Origin: an uncultured Ruminococcus sp.
Lineage (GTDB): Bacteria; Bacillota; Clostridia; Oscillospirales; Acutalibacteraceae
Assembly: GCA_944412525.1 (NCBI GenBank)
Contig: CALYBM010000017.1
Location: 1-33,188, forward strand
Length of the DNA stretch: 33,188 bases
Reading direction: 5' to 3'
Below the pieces are notes generated by a model. That model did no database searches. It saw only the letters and a program-made list of their open reading frames with translations, and was not told the origin of the DNA. Made by a program: the position numbers and the translations under genes. Positions 6,794 to 15,577 of the stretch are shown here, in pieces; the first letter of the stretch is position 1; every line of letters begins with the position of its first letter.

Positions 6794-8030
6794 TTTGACC
6801 GTTACCTCTTATTATAAACTTACTGCTTGTAAGCTCGTTTAGTCCCATAGGTCCTCTTGCGTGGAGTTTTTGAGTTGATATTCCGATTTCCGCTCCGAGT
6901 CCGAACTCTCCGCCGTCAGTAAAGCGTGTTGACGCATTTACATAAACAGCCGCAGAATCTACGCATGAGGTAAATTTATTTGCGTTTTGATAGTCGCTCG
7001 TAATTATGCTTTCGCTGTGACCGGTGCTGTATTTAGCAATGTGAGCAATGGCGTCGTCTATGCTGTCAACAACCTTAACGGCAAGAATGTAGTCTAAAAA
7101 TTCTTCGGCGTAATCCTTCTCTGTCGCACTGACTACGCAGTCGCCGAGAATTTCCTTTGTTTTGTCACAGCCTCTGATTTCAACATTCATTTTATCAAGC
7201 TCTGCCTTAATTTGAGGCAGGGCTTTTTCCGCAATATCCTTGTGGACAAGCACGGTTTCTATTGCGTTGCAAACGGAAGGGCGGGATGTTTTTGCATTAA
7301 ATATAATGCTTTTTGCCATATCTATATCTGCGCTTTTATCAACATAAACATGGCAGTTGCCGACCCCCGTTTCAATTACGGGTACCTTTGCGTTTTCTAC
7401 CACACTCTTGATAAGTCCCGCACCGCCTCGGGGAATAAGAACATCAAGATAATCCGAAAGCTGCATAAGCTCGGTTGAGCTTTGGCGTGTTGTGTCCTCT
7501 ATAAGCGAAACACAGTCGCGGGGAAGTCCGGCTTTTTCTATTGCGTCACGCATAATCTCGGCAATTGCTTTGTTTGAATTAATTGCTTCCTTGCCGCCTC
7601 GTAAAATTACGGCGCTTCCTGCCTTTAAACAAAGTGCGGCAGCATCGGAGGTGACATTGGGGCGAGCCTCGAATATTATTCCGATAACACCCATGGGAAC
7701 AGTGATTTTTTCAATCTGCAATCCGTTTTTGAGTGTTCTGCCGTCAAGAATTCTGCCGATAGGGTCGGGAAGATTTGCAACTTCTGCCACACCGTTTGCC
7801 ATGCCGTTAATTCTTTCTTCTGTCAGTTTTAATCTGTCAAGCAGAGAGTTTGTAAGGCCTGCTTTTTTACCGTTTTCTATATCAATATCGTTTGCTTTTA
7901 TAATTTTGTCTGAGTTTTCCCTCAGTGCCGAAGCGATGGCGTTTAAGGCGTCGTCTTTTTTTGAGCCTGCCGTCATAAGAAAGCGTGACGCTTCCTTTGC
8001 CTTTGCTCCCATCATTTCAAGCTTTGTCAT
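6786..8030 (-). CDS. proA: Gamma-glutamyl phosphate reductase
   Basis: ProA reduces gamma-glutamyl phosphate with NADPH to glutamate semialdehyde, the second step of proline synthesis. The 414-residue length is normal. Motifs of the aldehyde-dehydrogenase fold are visible: GIIFEARPNVTSDAAALCLKAG, ILRGGKEAINSN, IPRGGAGLI, and the catalytic cysteine segment SRPSVCNAIET. The C-terminal GPMGLNELTSSKF is typical. The ribosome site AAGGAGAG precedes the ATG. It lies 75 bases downstream of proB on the same strand, so the two are co-transcribed from the proB promoter. Confidence 0.97.
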   Translation of the reverse strand: MTKLEMMGAKAKEASRFLMTAGSKKDDALNAIASALRENSDKIIKANDIDIENGKKAGLTNSLLDRLKLTEERINGMANGVAEVANLPDPIGRILDGRTLKNGLQIEKITVPMGVIGIIFEARPNVTSDAAALCLKAGSAVILRGGKEAINSNKAIAEIMRDAIEKAGLPRDCVSLIEDTTRQSSTELMQLSDYLDVLIPRGGAGLIKSVVENAKVPVIETGVGNCHVYVDKSADIDMAKSIIFNAKTSRPSVCNAIETVLVHKDIAEKALPQIKAELDKMNVEIRGCDKTKEILGDCVVSATEKDYAEEFLDYILAVKVVDSIDDAIAHIAKYSTGHSESIITSDYQNANKFTSCVDSAAVYVNASTRFTDGGEFGLGAEIGISTQKLHARGPMGLNELTSSKFIIRGNGQIR

Positions 8031-8105
8031 ACTATCTCTCCTTGCTTGTTATTTGCAATATGTGTTTTACTCTTAGTTTATCGGGTTAATTAGCATATAT
8101 TAACA

Positions 8106-8891
8106 TTATTGTTTTGCAAGAAAAACCGTCCCGATGTTGTTTCCGTCAAATATTTCGTACAGGTTTTCGGGTGTTGAACCGTTAATAACATGAACCTCAA
8201 CGCTTCTTTTGGTTGCATAATCAGCAGCCTGAAGCTTTGTTATCATTCCGCCTGTTCCTCTGTTTGAGCCTGAGCCTGCCGCCATCGACATAACATCCCG
8301 TGTTATATTTTGTACAACATCAATTTTTTTGGCGTTAGGATTTGTGCGGGGGTTTGAGTCATACAATCCGTCAATATCGGTTAGAATAATAAGTCTGTCC
8401 GCTCCGACAAGTCCTGCAACGATTGCCGAAAGCATATCGTTGTCGCCGAAGTTGTTGCCCTCAAGCTCATCAATAGCAACGGTGTCGTTTTCGTTGATTA
8501 CGGGAATAATATTCATCTTCAAAAGTTCATTTATTGTGTTTATTACATTTTGCCTTTTTTGCTCTGTTTCTACCGCATAGCGTGTCAGCAGGATTTGAGC
8601 GACGCTGTGATTATATTCTCCGAATAGCTTGTCATACATAAACATCAGCTCGCATTGACCTATCGCCGCAAGTGCCTGCTTCTTTTTGGTTTCCGTGGGG
8701 CGGGACTCAAGTCCTGTTTTTCCCATTCCCACGCCTATCGCACCAGACGATACGAGCATGATTTCCTCTCCTCTGTTTTGCAGGTCAGAAAGTACTTTGC
8801 AAAGACTTTCAATTCTTCTGTAATTTATTTTTCCGTTTTCGTAAGTAAGCGTCGAAGTTCCTACTTTTACAACTGTGCGTTTATTACCCAT
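8106..8891 (-). CDS. proB: Glutamate 5-kinase, short form without PUA domain
   Basis: ProB phosphorylates glutamate with ATP, the first and normally feedback-inhibited step of proline synthesis. The 261-residue protein contains VKVGTSTLTYENG, SSGAIGVGMGKTGL, PVINENDTVAIDE, FGDNDMLSA, LTDIDGLY and GTGGMITKLQAA. It ends where the kinase domain ends and lacks the roughly 100-residue C-terminal PUA domain of the E. coli enzyme; short forms like this are known in some Firmicutes. I use ATG 8891, which has AGGTG upstream, in preference to the in-frame GTG at 8900, which overlaps that ribosome site. The leader is only about 45-50 bases, too short for a T-box. Confidence 0.95.
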   Translation of the reverse strand: MGNKRTVVKVGTSTLTYENGKINYRRIESLCKVLSDLQNRGEEIMLVSSGAIGVGMGKTGLESRPTETKKKQALAAIGQCELMFMYDKLFGEYNHSVAQILLTRYAVETEQKRQNVINTINELLKMNIIPVINENDTVAIDELEGNNFGDNDMLSAIVAGLVGADRLIILTDIDGLYDSNPRTNPNAKKIDVVQNITRDVMSMAAGSGSNRGTGGMITKLQAADYATKRSVEVHVINGSTPENLYEIFDGNNIGTVFLAKQ

Positions 8892-8947
8892 TTTTAACAC
8901 CTGATTCTGACTTATAGCTTTTAATTTACTAAAGCGTTATCGAAGCT

Positions 8948-8977
8948 ATTATATCATATTTTGACCGACAATTACAA
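8948..8977 (-). promoter_or_regulatory. Sigma-A promoter for proB-proA
   Basis: On the minus strand, TTGTAA (8977-8972), an 18-base spacer and a consensus TATAAT (8953-8948) are present, about 55 bases before the proB ATG. The 281-base gap 8901-9181 otherwise holds only the terminator of the upstream gene. Confidence 0.6.
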
Positions 8978-9100
8978 CACTTTGCCAAAAGAATATATTA
9001 AAACCTAATGAATAACAGGCGATTTTCAGTTTATTCAATCTGCGGCAAATAAAGTATATGAAAAACCGTATTTTGATAATCTAATATAAAACCAAATCTC

Positions 9101-9137
9101 CCGAAAACAAATAAGCGGCAGTTTTAAACTGCCGCTT
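9101..9137 (-). terminator. Terminator after the VanW-family gene
   Basis: A 12-bp inverted repeat (AAGCGGCAGTTT at 9113-9124, AAACTGCCGCTT at 9126-9137) is followed on the minus strand by ATTTGTTTTC. It ends the VanW-family transcript before the proB promoter. Confidence 0.75.
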
Positions 9138-9181
9138 GCTGCATACTGCATATTAAAATAATACGGTATCAAATTTGTTTA

Positions 9182-10813
9182 TCAATCCTCTGCCGGCTCT
9201 GTTTGAACGGGCGTTTCGGGCTTTGTGCTTTCAGTCGGTTTTGTCGTAGGCTTCTCGGTCGGTTCCGTAGTCGGCTTTGTTGTGGGTTTCTCTGTCGGCT
9301 TCACCGTCGGCTTGGTTGTCGTGTTTTCAGCCGGCTTTTGAGTAGGTTTTTGAGTGGGCTTAACCGTAACCTCTTCGGTCGGCTCCGTAACATCGTCAAC
9401 ATTTGTATCTTTGTCATTAGGATCATTTTCAGCGCTTATGAATACATATCCATGGTCAGTATCATATGACGATGAGCCAAGCTCTTCTCTGTCAACTTCC
9501 TTGCCGTCCTTGTAGTAAACTCTCCAAGCCTCTACTGTATAGCGTGAGCTTCCCTTGTCGGTTAGCTCGTTTTCGGTTTTAATATCATCATATGAGGATT
9601 CCTTAACACCCCAAATTGAAACATAAAGTGTTCTGTCAACTACCTTGCACTCCATAAACATCTGATACTCGGTCGGATTGGAAAGCTTGAGATCAAGCCT
9701 CGGGTAGTCAATCGTAGCGTCAAGTCCTGTCGGAACATAAGACGACGCCCACATATGACAGTAGCGTTCTTCTACGTCCATATTAGCTCTGATTGCCGCA
9801 TTATAAATTGTTGAGCTTGATTGGCATATTCCTCCGCCGATACCGCTTGTAAGCTCGCCGTTTACTATAACGCCTGCCGCCTTGTAACCGTTGGATTCAA
9901 GATTTGAATCCCCCGTACATTCGTTAAATGACCATGTAGCTCCAGGCTCGATTACAGAGCCGTTGCAGGCAGCAAGAGATATTTTCATATTTTCCGTGCC
10001 GTTAGCAGAGTTTGTCGAAACAGTTTCGTAAGAAGAAAGTTTCTTGATGTTTTTCTTTAAATCATCAACCTGTATTTTAGCTTCAACAGTTTCAACCTCA
10101 GCGACAATTCTTGTTTCGGAAACGCCCTGCGCCATTGCCGACTTGAGCTGGTCGCTCAAATCATTTGTGTTAAGCTCCTTGCCTTTTTCGGCTTCCGTGT
10201 ATTCAAAACGCTGCTTTGCGTATGGAGTAAATTTTGAAACATATGCGTTTTTAGCCTCTTTGTTTGTAGATGCTTCTATTTTTTTCGCATTTTCCTCAAT
10301 CGAATCAACCGTTACGGTGGCAGTAACCGAATATTCCTTGTCTTTATCGGTGTGGTTTATGGTATCGTTTTTTATCTCGTTTAAAACTTCGTCGATATCA
10401 TATGTATATTCAAAATCCGCTTGGGTAAGAGTGGTAATATTACCGTCGGCGTCAACCGAAATTGAAACAGGTTTTATAAAGCTCTCCTCTTGGAGTGTCA
10501 GAAGTTCTTTAGCTTCGTCCATGGTTTTGCCCGCAATAGAAATACCCGATACGACGGTATCATCCTTGAACACAAATTCATTTTCGGCATTTGAATTTCC
10601 GAACATTCCGTTTTGAAACAACGCAAAACCCGTAATTCCCAATGCAATAACTACAGTTGCGGCAATAGCCGAAATTAAAATAATCTTTTTCCTTTTATTT
10701 GGATTCGGCGAATTACCGTTGTTATTTGAATCCGTTGATTCTGCTCTGCCGCTTGAAATATCAACAAGACCGTCATCTAATACAATAAAATCATTATAGG
10801 AATTTTTATCCAA
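9182..10813 (-). CDS. Membrane-anchored VanW-family protein with peptidoglycan-binding region
   Basis: This protein is about 543 residues long. Residues 1-42 are polar and cytoplasmic, and one membrane helix follows at about 43-66 (KKIILISAIAATVVIALGI). Next is a PG_binding_4-like segment (VSGISIAGKTMDEAKELL), then a VanW domain at about 280-400 (PGATWSFNECTG, GIGGGICQSSSTIYNAA, WASSYVPTGLDATIDY), a small C-terminal domain, and a Thr/Lys/Pro/Glu-rich tail. The protein probably sits on the outer face of the membrane in contact with the wall; the biochemical role of VanW domains is not established. I choose TTG 10813 because GAGGTGA sits five bases upstream. The GTG at 10822 lies inside that ribosome site and would add three residues. 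Confidence 0.88.
   Translation of the reverse strand: MDKNSYNDFIVLDDGLVDISSGRAESTDSNNNGNSPNPNKRKKIILISAIAATVVIALGITGFALFQNGMFGNSNAENEFVFKDDTVVSGISIAGKTMDEAKELLTLQEESFIKPVSISVDADGNITTLTQADFEYTYDIDEVLNEIKNDTINHTDKDKEYSVTATVTVDSIEENAKKIEASTNKEAKNAYVSKFTPYAKQRFEYTEAEKGKELNTNDLSDQLKSAMAQGVSETRIVAEVETVEAKIQVDDLKKNIKKLSSYETVSTNSANGTENMKISLAACNGSVIEPGATWSFNECTGDSNLESNGYKAAGVIVNGELTSGIGGGICQSSSTIYNAAIRANMDVEERYCHMWASSYVPTGLDATIDYPRLDLKLSNPTEYQMFMECKVVDRTLYVSIWGVKESSYDDIKTENELTDKGSSRYTVEAWRVYYKDGKEVDREELGSSSYDTDHGYVFISAENDPNDKDTNVDDVTEPTEEVTVKPTQKPTQKPAENTTTKPTVKPTEKPTTKPTTEPTEKPTTKPTESTKPETPVQTEPAED
9203..9391 (-). repeat. Degenerate repeats encoding a TKPT/TEKPT-rich tail
   Basis: The last 60 or so codons of the VanW-family gene are an irregular array of TKPT, TEKPT and TQKP units, with the DNA repeating GTCGG and TTTCTCGG-type words on the plus strand. 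Such tails usually act as flexible wall-spanning spacers, and this one could vary in length by slippage. Confidence 0.7.
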
Positions 10814-11040
10814 AAAACTCACCTCAAAAAATGCAAAAGTAAATCTTAAATCATGACATTAATTGTCTACAGTACATTTTACTATAAAGAAAAATAAAAA
10901 TAAAGTATAAAATTGAAAATTTTAAAAAAATATTTAACAAAAAATCAATCTGATTTACGCTTGATTTTTTACACAAAACAAAATATTAAAAATGATTGCG
11001 AAAAAATAAAAAAACAGCTTTTTTAAAGCTAAAATAAATG

Positions 11041-11069
11041 TTGAAATTAGTTAAAAATATAAGTATAAT
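11041..11069 (+). promoter_or_regulatory. Sigma-A promoter for the glucosyltransferase-serpin pair
   Basis: TTGAAA (11041-11046), a 17-base spacer and a consensus TATAAT (11064-11069) are present, 47 bases before the start codon. The 10823-11115 divergent region is otherwise very AT-rich, and I see no equally good promoter for the VanW-family gene on the other strand. Confidence 0.75.
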
Positions 11070-11115
11070 AAATGTGTCAGTATGAATTCTCAAAAGATAT
11101 TATTCGGAGTTATTT

Positions 11116-12249
11116 ATGAAGATTCTTATATTTTCCGCTTCGACGGGCGGAGGTCATAAGCGTGCCGCTGCTGCTATAGAAGAAAAAATCAAAAAGCTAA
11201 GCCCCGAAACGAAGGTCAAGGTTGTTGACGCAATGAAAGCTATAGGCAAGATTTACGACAAGACCGTTTGCGGGGGCTATCATTTTATGGCGACTAAAAT
11301 TCCTAAGGTTTACGGTGAGTGCTATAAAATTACAGACAGAAAAAACCTGATGTACAAAGCAGTAATGAAATCAAACACAATGATGTCTAAAAAGCTGTTT
11401 GAAACAATAAATGAATATTCACCTGATATCGTAATAATATGCCACCCGTTTGTCACAACAATGGTTTCAAAACTCAGACGCCAAGGCAAAATCGATGTCA
11501 AGGCTATCAGTATCATTACAGATTACGACGCTCATCGTACATATATAGTGCCTAAAATCGAAGCATATGTTCTTGCTGAGCCGCAAATGGCAAAAAAGCT
11601 TGTTGAGGAGTACGGAGTTGACAAAAATATTATATACCCTCTCGGAATTCCTATTTTTGACAGCTTTACTCAGCCGTTTGACAAGGAGGAAATTTGCAAA
11701 AGAGAGGGCCTTGACCCCGATGCTCCTACCGTGCTTTTGATGGCAGGTTCGTTCGGTGTTACAGGCGTGCTTGAGTTTTACAAAAATCTTGCAAAAAAGG
11801 CCGATAACACGCAGTTTATCGTTATAACAGGCCGCAATATCAAGCTTTTCGGTCACCTTGAAAAGCTGATTGATGAAATGGGCATGCAGGACAGAACAAA
11901 GCTTTTGTACTTTGTAAAAAATGTTGAGGACTATATGCATATTTCGGATTTAATTGTTACAAAGCCAGGTGGACTTACGGTTACGGAAAGTCTTGCCTGC
12001 GGATTGCCGATGGCGATATACAGTGCTTTTCCGGGACAGGAACGGGACAACGCCGACTTTTTGGTAAACGAAAATGCGGCTGTTTTGCTGAATAAGAAGA
12101 ACGGCGCCGACCAAATTATTGAGCTGCTAAATTCACCGCAGCGGCTTTCGGATATGAAGAAAAAATGCAGAGAGCTGTCAATACCAAACTCTGCTGAAAA
12201 TATTTTTAAACTCGCACAAAAAATCTGCGGAGAGGAACAACTCAGCTGA
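11116..12249 (+). CDS. MurG-like glycolipid glycosyltransferase (diacylglycerol glucosyltransferase-like, GT28)
   Basis: This 377-residue GT-B enzyme resembles plant MGDG synthase and Bacillus UgtP/YpfP, which transfer sugar from a UDP-sugar to diacylglycerol to make membrane glycolipids and lipoteichoic acid anchors. The N-terminal acceptor domain starts with SASTGGGHKRAAAAIEE (GGGH loop). The UDP-sugar site is visible in LLMAGSFGV, KPGGLTVTESLACGLP and PGQERDNADFL. It acts at the cytoplasmic face of the membrane. The start has a CGGAG ribosome site and its own promoter. The serpin gene follows after 13 bases. Donor and number of sugars added cannot be told from sequence. Confidence 0.88.
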   Translation: MKILIFSASTGGGHKRAAAAIEEKIKKLSPETKVKVVDAMKAIGKIYDKTVCGGYHFMATKIPKVYGECYKITDRKNLMYKAVMKSNTMMSKKLFETINEYSPDIVIICHPFVTTMVSKLRRQGKIDVKAISIITDYDAHRTYIVPKIEAYVLAEPQMAKKLVEEYGVDKNIIYPLGIPIFDSFTQPFDKEEICKREGLDPDAPTVLLMAGSFGVTGVLEFYKNLAKKADNTQFIVITGRNIKLFGHLEKLIDEMGMQDRTKLLYFVKNVEDYMHISDLIVTKPGGLTVTESLACGLPMAIYSAFPGQERDNADFLVNENAAVLLNKKNGADQIIELLNSPQRLSDMKKKCRELSIPNSAENIFKLAQKICGEEQLS

Positions 12250-12262
12250 AAGGAATCATAAA

Positions 12263-13600
12263 ATGAAAAAAGCACTTGCGTTATTATTGTGTATCATATC
12301 GGTTCTCGTTTCTTTGTGTGCCTGCGCAAATCCCGATGAGTTTTCCGACAGTGAAACACTTTCTAAGGATTATACAAGAAACACGGATCCGTCCGTTAGC
12401 TATAACTACGATGACGGAGCAACCTCGGCGCCTCTGTCATACAATGTGTATGCAAGCTCAATGACAAATTTTGAATTAAAGCTGTTTCGCAATTATTTTG
12501 CACAGCAAGAAGATAAGACAAACTCGACTTTGCTTGCCCCGATAGGAACAGTGCTTCAGCTCTCGCTTTTGGCAAACGGAGCAACGGGCGACTCAAGTGA
12601 CGAGCTTTCGCTTGCACTCGGCTCTGATTTAACTTTGGACGACATAAATGTTTGCTCATCTTATTTTAAAAGCCGTATGGAAGCAGTTAGCAAAATCGGA
12701 AACGGCGAAGTTGACGAGCTTTCCGGCAAAAAAACAGAGACAGAAGAAACAGAATTTGTCCGTCTTGGCACGGATGTTTTCTTTAACGATACACTGGATG
12801 TAAAAACGGGATTTTTGCAGACAAACGCAAGCTATTTCGGCGGCGATATATTCCGTTTTATGTTTTCGGATAAGGACGCTTTGTCAAAGGTAAACAACAC
12901 CTTGTCTGATTTTACCGATTCACAGGCGTTTGCAAGTCTTGATAAGGACAGCAGTATGTTTATGGTAAGCTCATCCGATGTAAGCGACCTTTGGCTTGAA
13001 AGCTACAGCAAGTCTGATATTGAGCAGGGTACTTTTAAGTCAAGCGGTTCCGATAAAAGCGTAGACTTTATGACATCAAACGAAACTCTGATAACATCCG
13101 ATAAGGCACAGGGTGTTATAAAATACACAAGTAAAAACCCTCTCAAACTTATGCTTGTTATGCCGAATGAGGATATTTCGCTTGAGGAATATATTTCGGA
13201 TTTCGATTACACTGAGTTTTCAAATCTTCTTGACAGTGTTGACATTACAAAAAAGACTACTGCTCAAATTCCCGAATTTACCGTTTCAAACGGTTCACAG
13301 GTAGTGCCGCTTTCAGAGGCCCTTTCAAAAAGCGGTTTGTACACACTGTTCACGGACGAAATTTCGTTTAAAAACATATCAAATTCCGATGATTTAAGAA
13401 TAAACGAAATTTATGAGCTGACTGATGAAATATCAATCAGTGCATCGGGAATTAACAGTGATTCCGAGATAGCACAAAACCGCGCAGATGAGCTTGAGAA
13501 AACGGATTCTCAAATGAAATTCGACCGTCCGTTTATGTTCCTGTTAATTGATAACGAGAGCAGTATTCCTTTGTATATCGGAACGGTTGATAACATATAA
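12263..13600 (+). CDS. Serpin-family lipoprotein with atypical reactive-centre loop
   Basis: The 445-residue product starts with a lipoprotein signal peptide (MKKALALLLC...SLCAC), predicting lipidation at Cys21 and location on the outer membrane face. About 40 polar residues follow, then a serpin fold: NSTLLAPIGTVLQLSLLANGATGDSS (helix B/C region, residues 87-112), VDFMTS, LKLMLVMPNED, and the C-terminal KFDRPFMFLLIDN and PLYIGTV signatures. Canonical inhibitory serpins have a hinge like EEGTEAAAAT. Here the equivalent stretch is DEISISASGINS (about 388-399), and the loop to KFDRPF is several residues longer than in alpha-1-antitrypsin. It may therefore be non-inhibitory, or inhibit by a changed mechanism. 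It is in an operon with the glucosyltransferase. Confidence 0.85.
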   Translation: MKKALALLLCIISVLVSLCACANPDEFSDSETLSKDYTRNTDPSVSYNYDDGATSAPLSYNVYASSMTNFELKLFRNYFAQQEDKTNSTLLAPIGTVLQLSLLANGATGDSSDELSLALGSDLTLDDINVCSSYFKSRMEAVSKIGNGEVDELSGKKTETEETEFVRLGTDVFFNDTLDVKTGFLQTNASYFGGDIFRFMFSDKDALSKVNNTLSDFTDSQAFASLDKDSSMFMVSSSDVSDLWLESYSKSDIEQGTFKSSGSDKSVDFMTSNETLITSDKAQGVIKYTSKNPLKLMLVMPNEDISLEEYISDFDYTEFSNLLDSVDITKKTTAQIPEFTVSNGSQVVPLSEALSKSGLYTLFTDEISFKNISNSDDLRINEIYELTDEISISASGINSDSEIAQNRADELEKTDSQMKFDRPFMFLLIDNESSIPLYIGTVDNI

Positions 13601-13664
13601 AACTTATCAAATGAAAACTTAAACAAATCCGTTTATTCTTCTTTGTTTGTTGTTAATGTAACAA

Positions 13665-13700
13665 AAAGCTCGGCGATCCGCACAGCGGATACCGAGCTTT
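13665..13700. terminator. Bidirectional terminator between serpin and DUF896 genes
   Basis: AAAGCTCGG (13665-13673) pairs with CCGAGCTTT (13692-13700). An inner ATCCGC/GCGGAT stem extends it, with a small internal mismatch. T-rich DNA lies on both sides (AGTTTTTATC on plus, TTTTTGTTAC on minus), so it can serve both convergent genes. Confidence 0.85.
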
Positions 13701-13932
13701 AGTTTTTATCTTTTTTATTTGATTTTTTGGTATAAGCCTGCTTAAACGGGACGATTTCTCCATCGCTCTCCTTTATGCTTACATTGTCAAGAGTGTTGTC
13801 AAATTGAGCACGGATTTCGCCGAGATAGATTTTATAAAGTTCTTTTTGCTCGGACTGTTCCTCCGAGGTAAGCCCCTGTTCACGCTTTTTCTTTGCAAGC
13901 TCATTTATTCGGTTGAGCATCTTTTTATCCAT
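13699..13932 (-). CDS. DUF896 (UPF0291, YnzC-like) family protein
   Basis: This 77-residue protein begins MDKKMLNRINELAKKKREQGLT, the signature N-terminus of the DUF896 family, followed by SEEQSEQKELYKIYLGEIRAQF. B. subtilis YnzC is the best-known member, a small two-helix protein encoded in a LexA-controlled operon. Its molecular function is not settled, and I see no LexA box here. ATG 13932 is chosen because GAGGTG is five bases upstream; an ATG one codon earlier and upstream in-frame starts are less well spaced. The tail ends KKSNKKDKN, and its stop overlaps the terminator stem. It is a single-gene unit, convergent with the serpin and divergent from proS. Confidence 0.88.
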   Translation of the reverse strand: MDKKMLNRINELAKKKREQGLTSEEQSEQKELYKIYLGEIRAQFDNTLDNVSIKESDGEIVPFKQAYTKKSNKKDKN

Positions 13933-14010
13933 CATAGCACCTCGCTTTGGCATTTTGTTAATCATATCATATTTTTTCAAAAACTACAAGCGACTTGCAA
14001 TTCTAAATAC

Positions 14011-14038
14011 TTGAAAAAATCTAAAGATGTTGTATAAT
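14011..14038 (+). promoter_or_regulatory. Sigma-A promoter for proS
   Basis: TTGAAA (14011-14016), a 16-base spacer and TATAAT (14033-14038) are present, with a leader of about 35 bases. The leader is too short for a T-box, which is common on clostridial aminoacyl-tRNA synthetase genes. Confidence 0.7.
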
Positions 14039-14079
14039 AGAAATGTTATGACAGTTATTTTGTTCGGAGGTAAACAATT

Positions 14080-15519
14080 ATGGCAGAGAATAAAAAAATG
14101 GTAGAAGCCATTACAAGCAGAGATGAGGACTTTGCAAAATGGTACACCGATATTGTAAAAAAGGCTGAGCTTGTCGATTACTCAAATGTCAAAGGATGTA
14201 TGGTAATCAGACCTTACGGCTATGCTATTTGGGAAAATATACAGGCCGACCTTGATCGCAGATTTAAGCAGACAGGTCATGAAAATGTTTATATGCCGAT
14301 GTTTATCCCCGAAAGTCTGCTTCAAAAGGAAAAGGACCATGTAGCGGGTTTTGCACCCGAATGTGCGTGGGTAACGGTCGGCGGACAGGAAAAGCTTGCG
14401 GAACGCCTTTGTGTTCGTCCGACATCGGAAACACTTTTCTGTGAGCACTACAAAAAGATAATCAACACCTACCGTGATTTGCCCAAGCTCTATAACCAGT
14501 GGTGCAGCGTTGTAAGATGGGAAAAAACAACCCGTCCTTTCCTTCGTACATCTGAATTTTTGTGGCAGGAAGGTCACACAATGCACGAAACAGAGGAAGA
14601 AGCAAGAGAGGAAACTCTGAGAATGCTTCACATTTATGAGAGCTTCTACAGAGAGACCCTTGCAATTCCCGCTGTAATCGGAAAGAAAACCGAAAAGGAA
14701 AAGTTTGCAGGTGCAGAGGAGACCTATACAATAGAACCGATGATGCACAACGGTGTGGCACTTCAGGGCGGCACATCTCACTACTTCGGCGACGGCTTTG
14801 CAAAGAGCTTCGGAATAACATATACAGGCAAGGACAATAAGCTTCATTATCCGCACCAGACCTCATGGGGTGTATCAACAAGAATGATAGGTGCAATAAT
14901 AATGGTGCACGGCGACGACGACGGCCTTGTCCTTCCGCCGAAGATTTCACCGATTCAGGTTGCAGTTATTCCTGTTGCGCAGCACAAAGAGGGCGTGCTT
15001 GAAAAAGCAAATGAGCTAAAACAAGAGCTTGAAAAGAACTTCAGAGTAAAGCTTGATGATTCCGACCATGCTCCCGGCTGGAAGTTTGCGGAGTATGAAA
15101 TGAAGGGCGTTCCCGTAAGAGTAGAGATAGGACCCAAGGACATTGAAAAAAATCAGTGTGTTGTTGTAAGACGCGACACAAGAGAAAAAGCTTTTGTACC
15201 GCTTTGCGAACTTACCGAGTTTGTGAAAAAGCTTATGGAGGATATTCACAACTCAATGTATGAGCGTGCTCTCAAAAATACACAGGAAAAGACATTCTGT
15301 GCAACAAGCTATGATGAATTTATTGACATTGCAAAAAATCATCCCGGATTTATCAAGGCTATGTGGTGCGGTGACGGCGAGTGCGAGGATAAGCTCAAGG
15401 ACGCTACGGGCGGCGTAAAGAGCAGATGTATTCCGTTTGAGGAAGAACACATTTCGGACACTTGCGTTTGCTGCGGCAAGCCTGCAAAACATATGGTATA
15501 CTGGGGCAAACAGTATTAA
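14080..15519 (+). CDS. proS: Prolyl-tRNA synthetase, type 3 (archaeal/eukaryotic-like)
   Basis: This class II synthetase charges tRNA-Pro. At 479 residues and without the large editing insertion of E. coli ProRS, it is the short archaeal-like form also found in some Firmicutes. Class II motif 2 is [18 protein letters not shown] and motif 3 lies in [38 protein letters not shown] lies between them. The C-terminal zinc domain has paired cysteines ([18 protein letters not shown]) and ends in the family's conserved terminal Tyr (YWGKQY). The ribosome site is GGAGG. metA follows after 58 bases without an obvious terminator, so the two may be co-transcribed. Confidence 0.97.
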   Translation: MAENKKMVEAITSRDEDFAKWYTDIVKKAELVDYSNVKGCMVIRPYGYAIWENIQADLDRRFKQTGHENVYMPMFIPESLLQKEKDHVAGFAPECAWVTVGGQEKLAERLCVRPTSETLFCEHYKKIINTYRDLPKLYNQWCSVVRWEKTTRPFLRTSEFLWQEGHTMHETEEEAREETLRMLHIYESFYRETLAIPAVIGKKTEKEKFAGAEETYTIEPMMHNGVALQGGTSHYFGDGFAKSFGITYTGKDNKLHYPHQTSWGVSTRMIGAIIMVHGDDDGLVLPPKISPIQVAVIPVAQHKEGVLEKANELKQELEKNFRVKLDDSDHAPGWKFAEYEMKGVPVRVEIGPKDIEKNQCVVVRRDTREKAFVPLCELTEFVKKLMEDIHNSMYERALKNTQEKTFCATSYDEFIDIAKNHPGFIKAMWCGDGECEDKLKDATGGVKSRCIPFEEEHISDTCVCCGKPAKHMVYWGKQY

Positions 15520-15577
15520 TTAATAATTTATTTCTTATTTAGAATATAAAAAGTAAAAAATTAAAGGTGGTGAGAAA

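Noticed and set aside
7492-8076. 194-codon plus-strand frame opposite proA
   Set aside because: Antisense shadow of a well-supported gene, with low-complexity Ser/Ile/Phe composition and no ribosome site that I can see.
10044-10616. 190-codon plus-strand frame opposite the VanW-family gene
   Set aside because: Ser/Val/Phe-rich mirror frame of a coding region, with no motif and no supporting context.
13981-14079. T-box or riboswitch before proS
   Set aside because: Only about 35 bases lie between the predicted transcription start and the start codon, and no T-box sequence is visible.
14182-14950. Long minus-strand open frames (up to 224 codons) inside proS
   Set aside because: They are antisense to a clear prolyl-tRNA synthetase, have no ribosome sites and no recognisable motifs, and the Cys/Leu/Phe-rich composition is typical of mirror frames.
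15520-15577. SAM riboswitch before metA
   Set aside because: The gap is 58 bases of AT-rich DNA with no conserved stems, too short for any known SAM riboswitch class.
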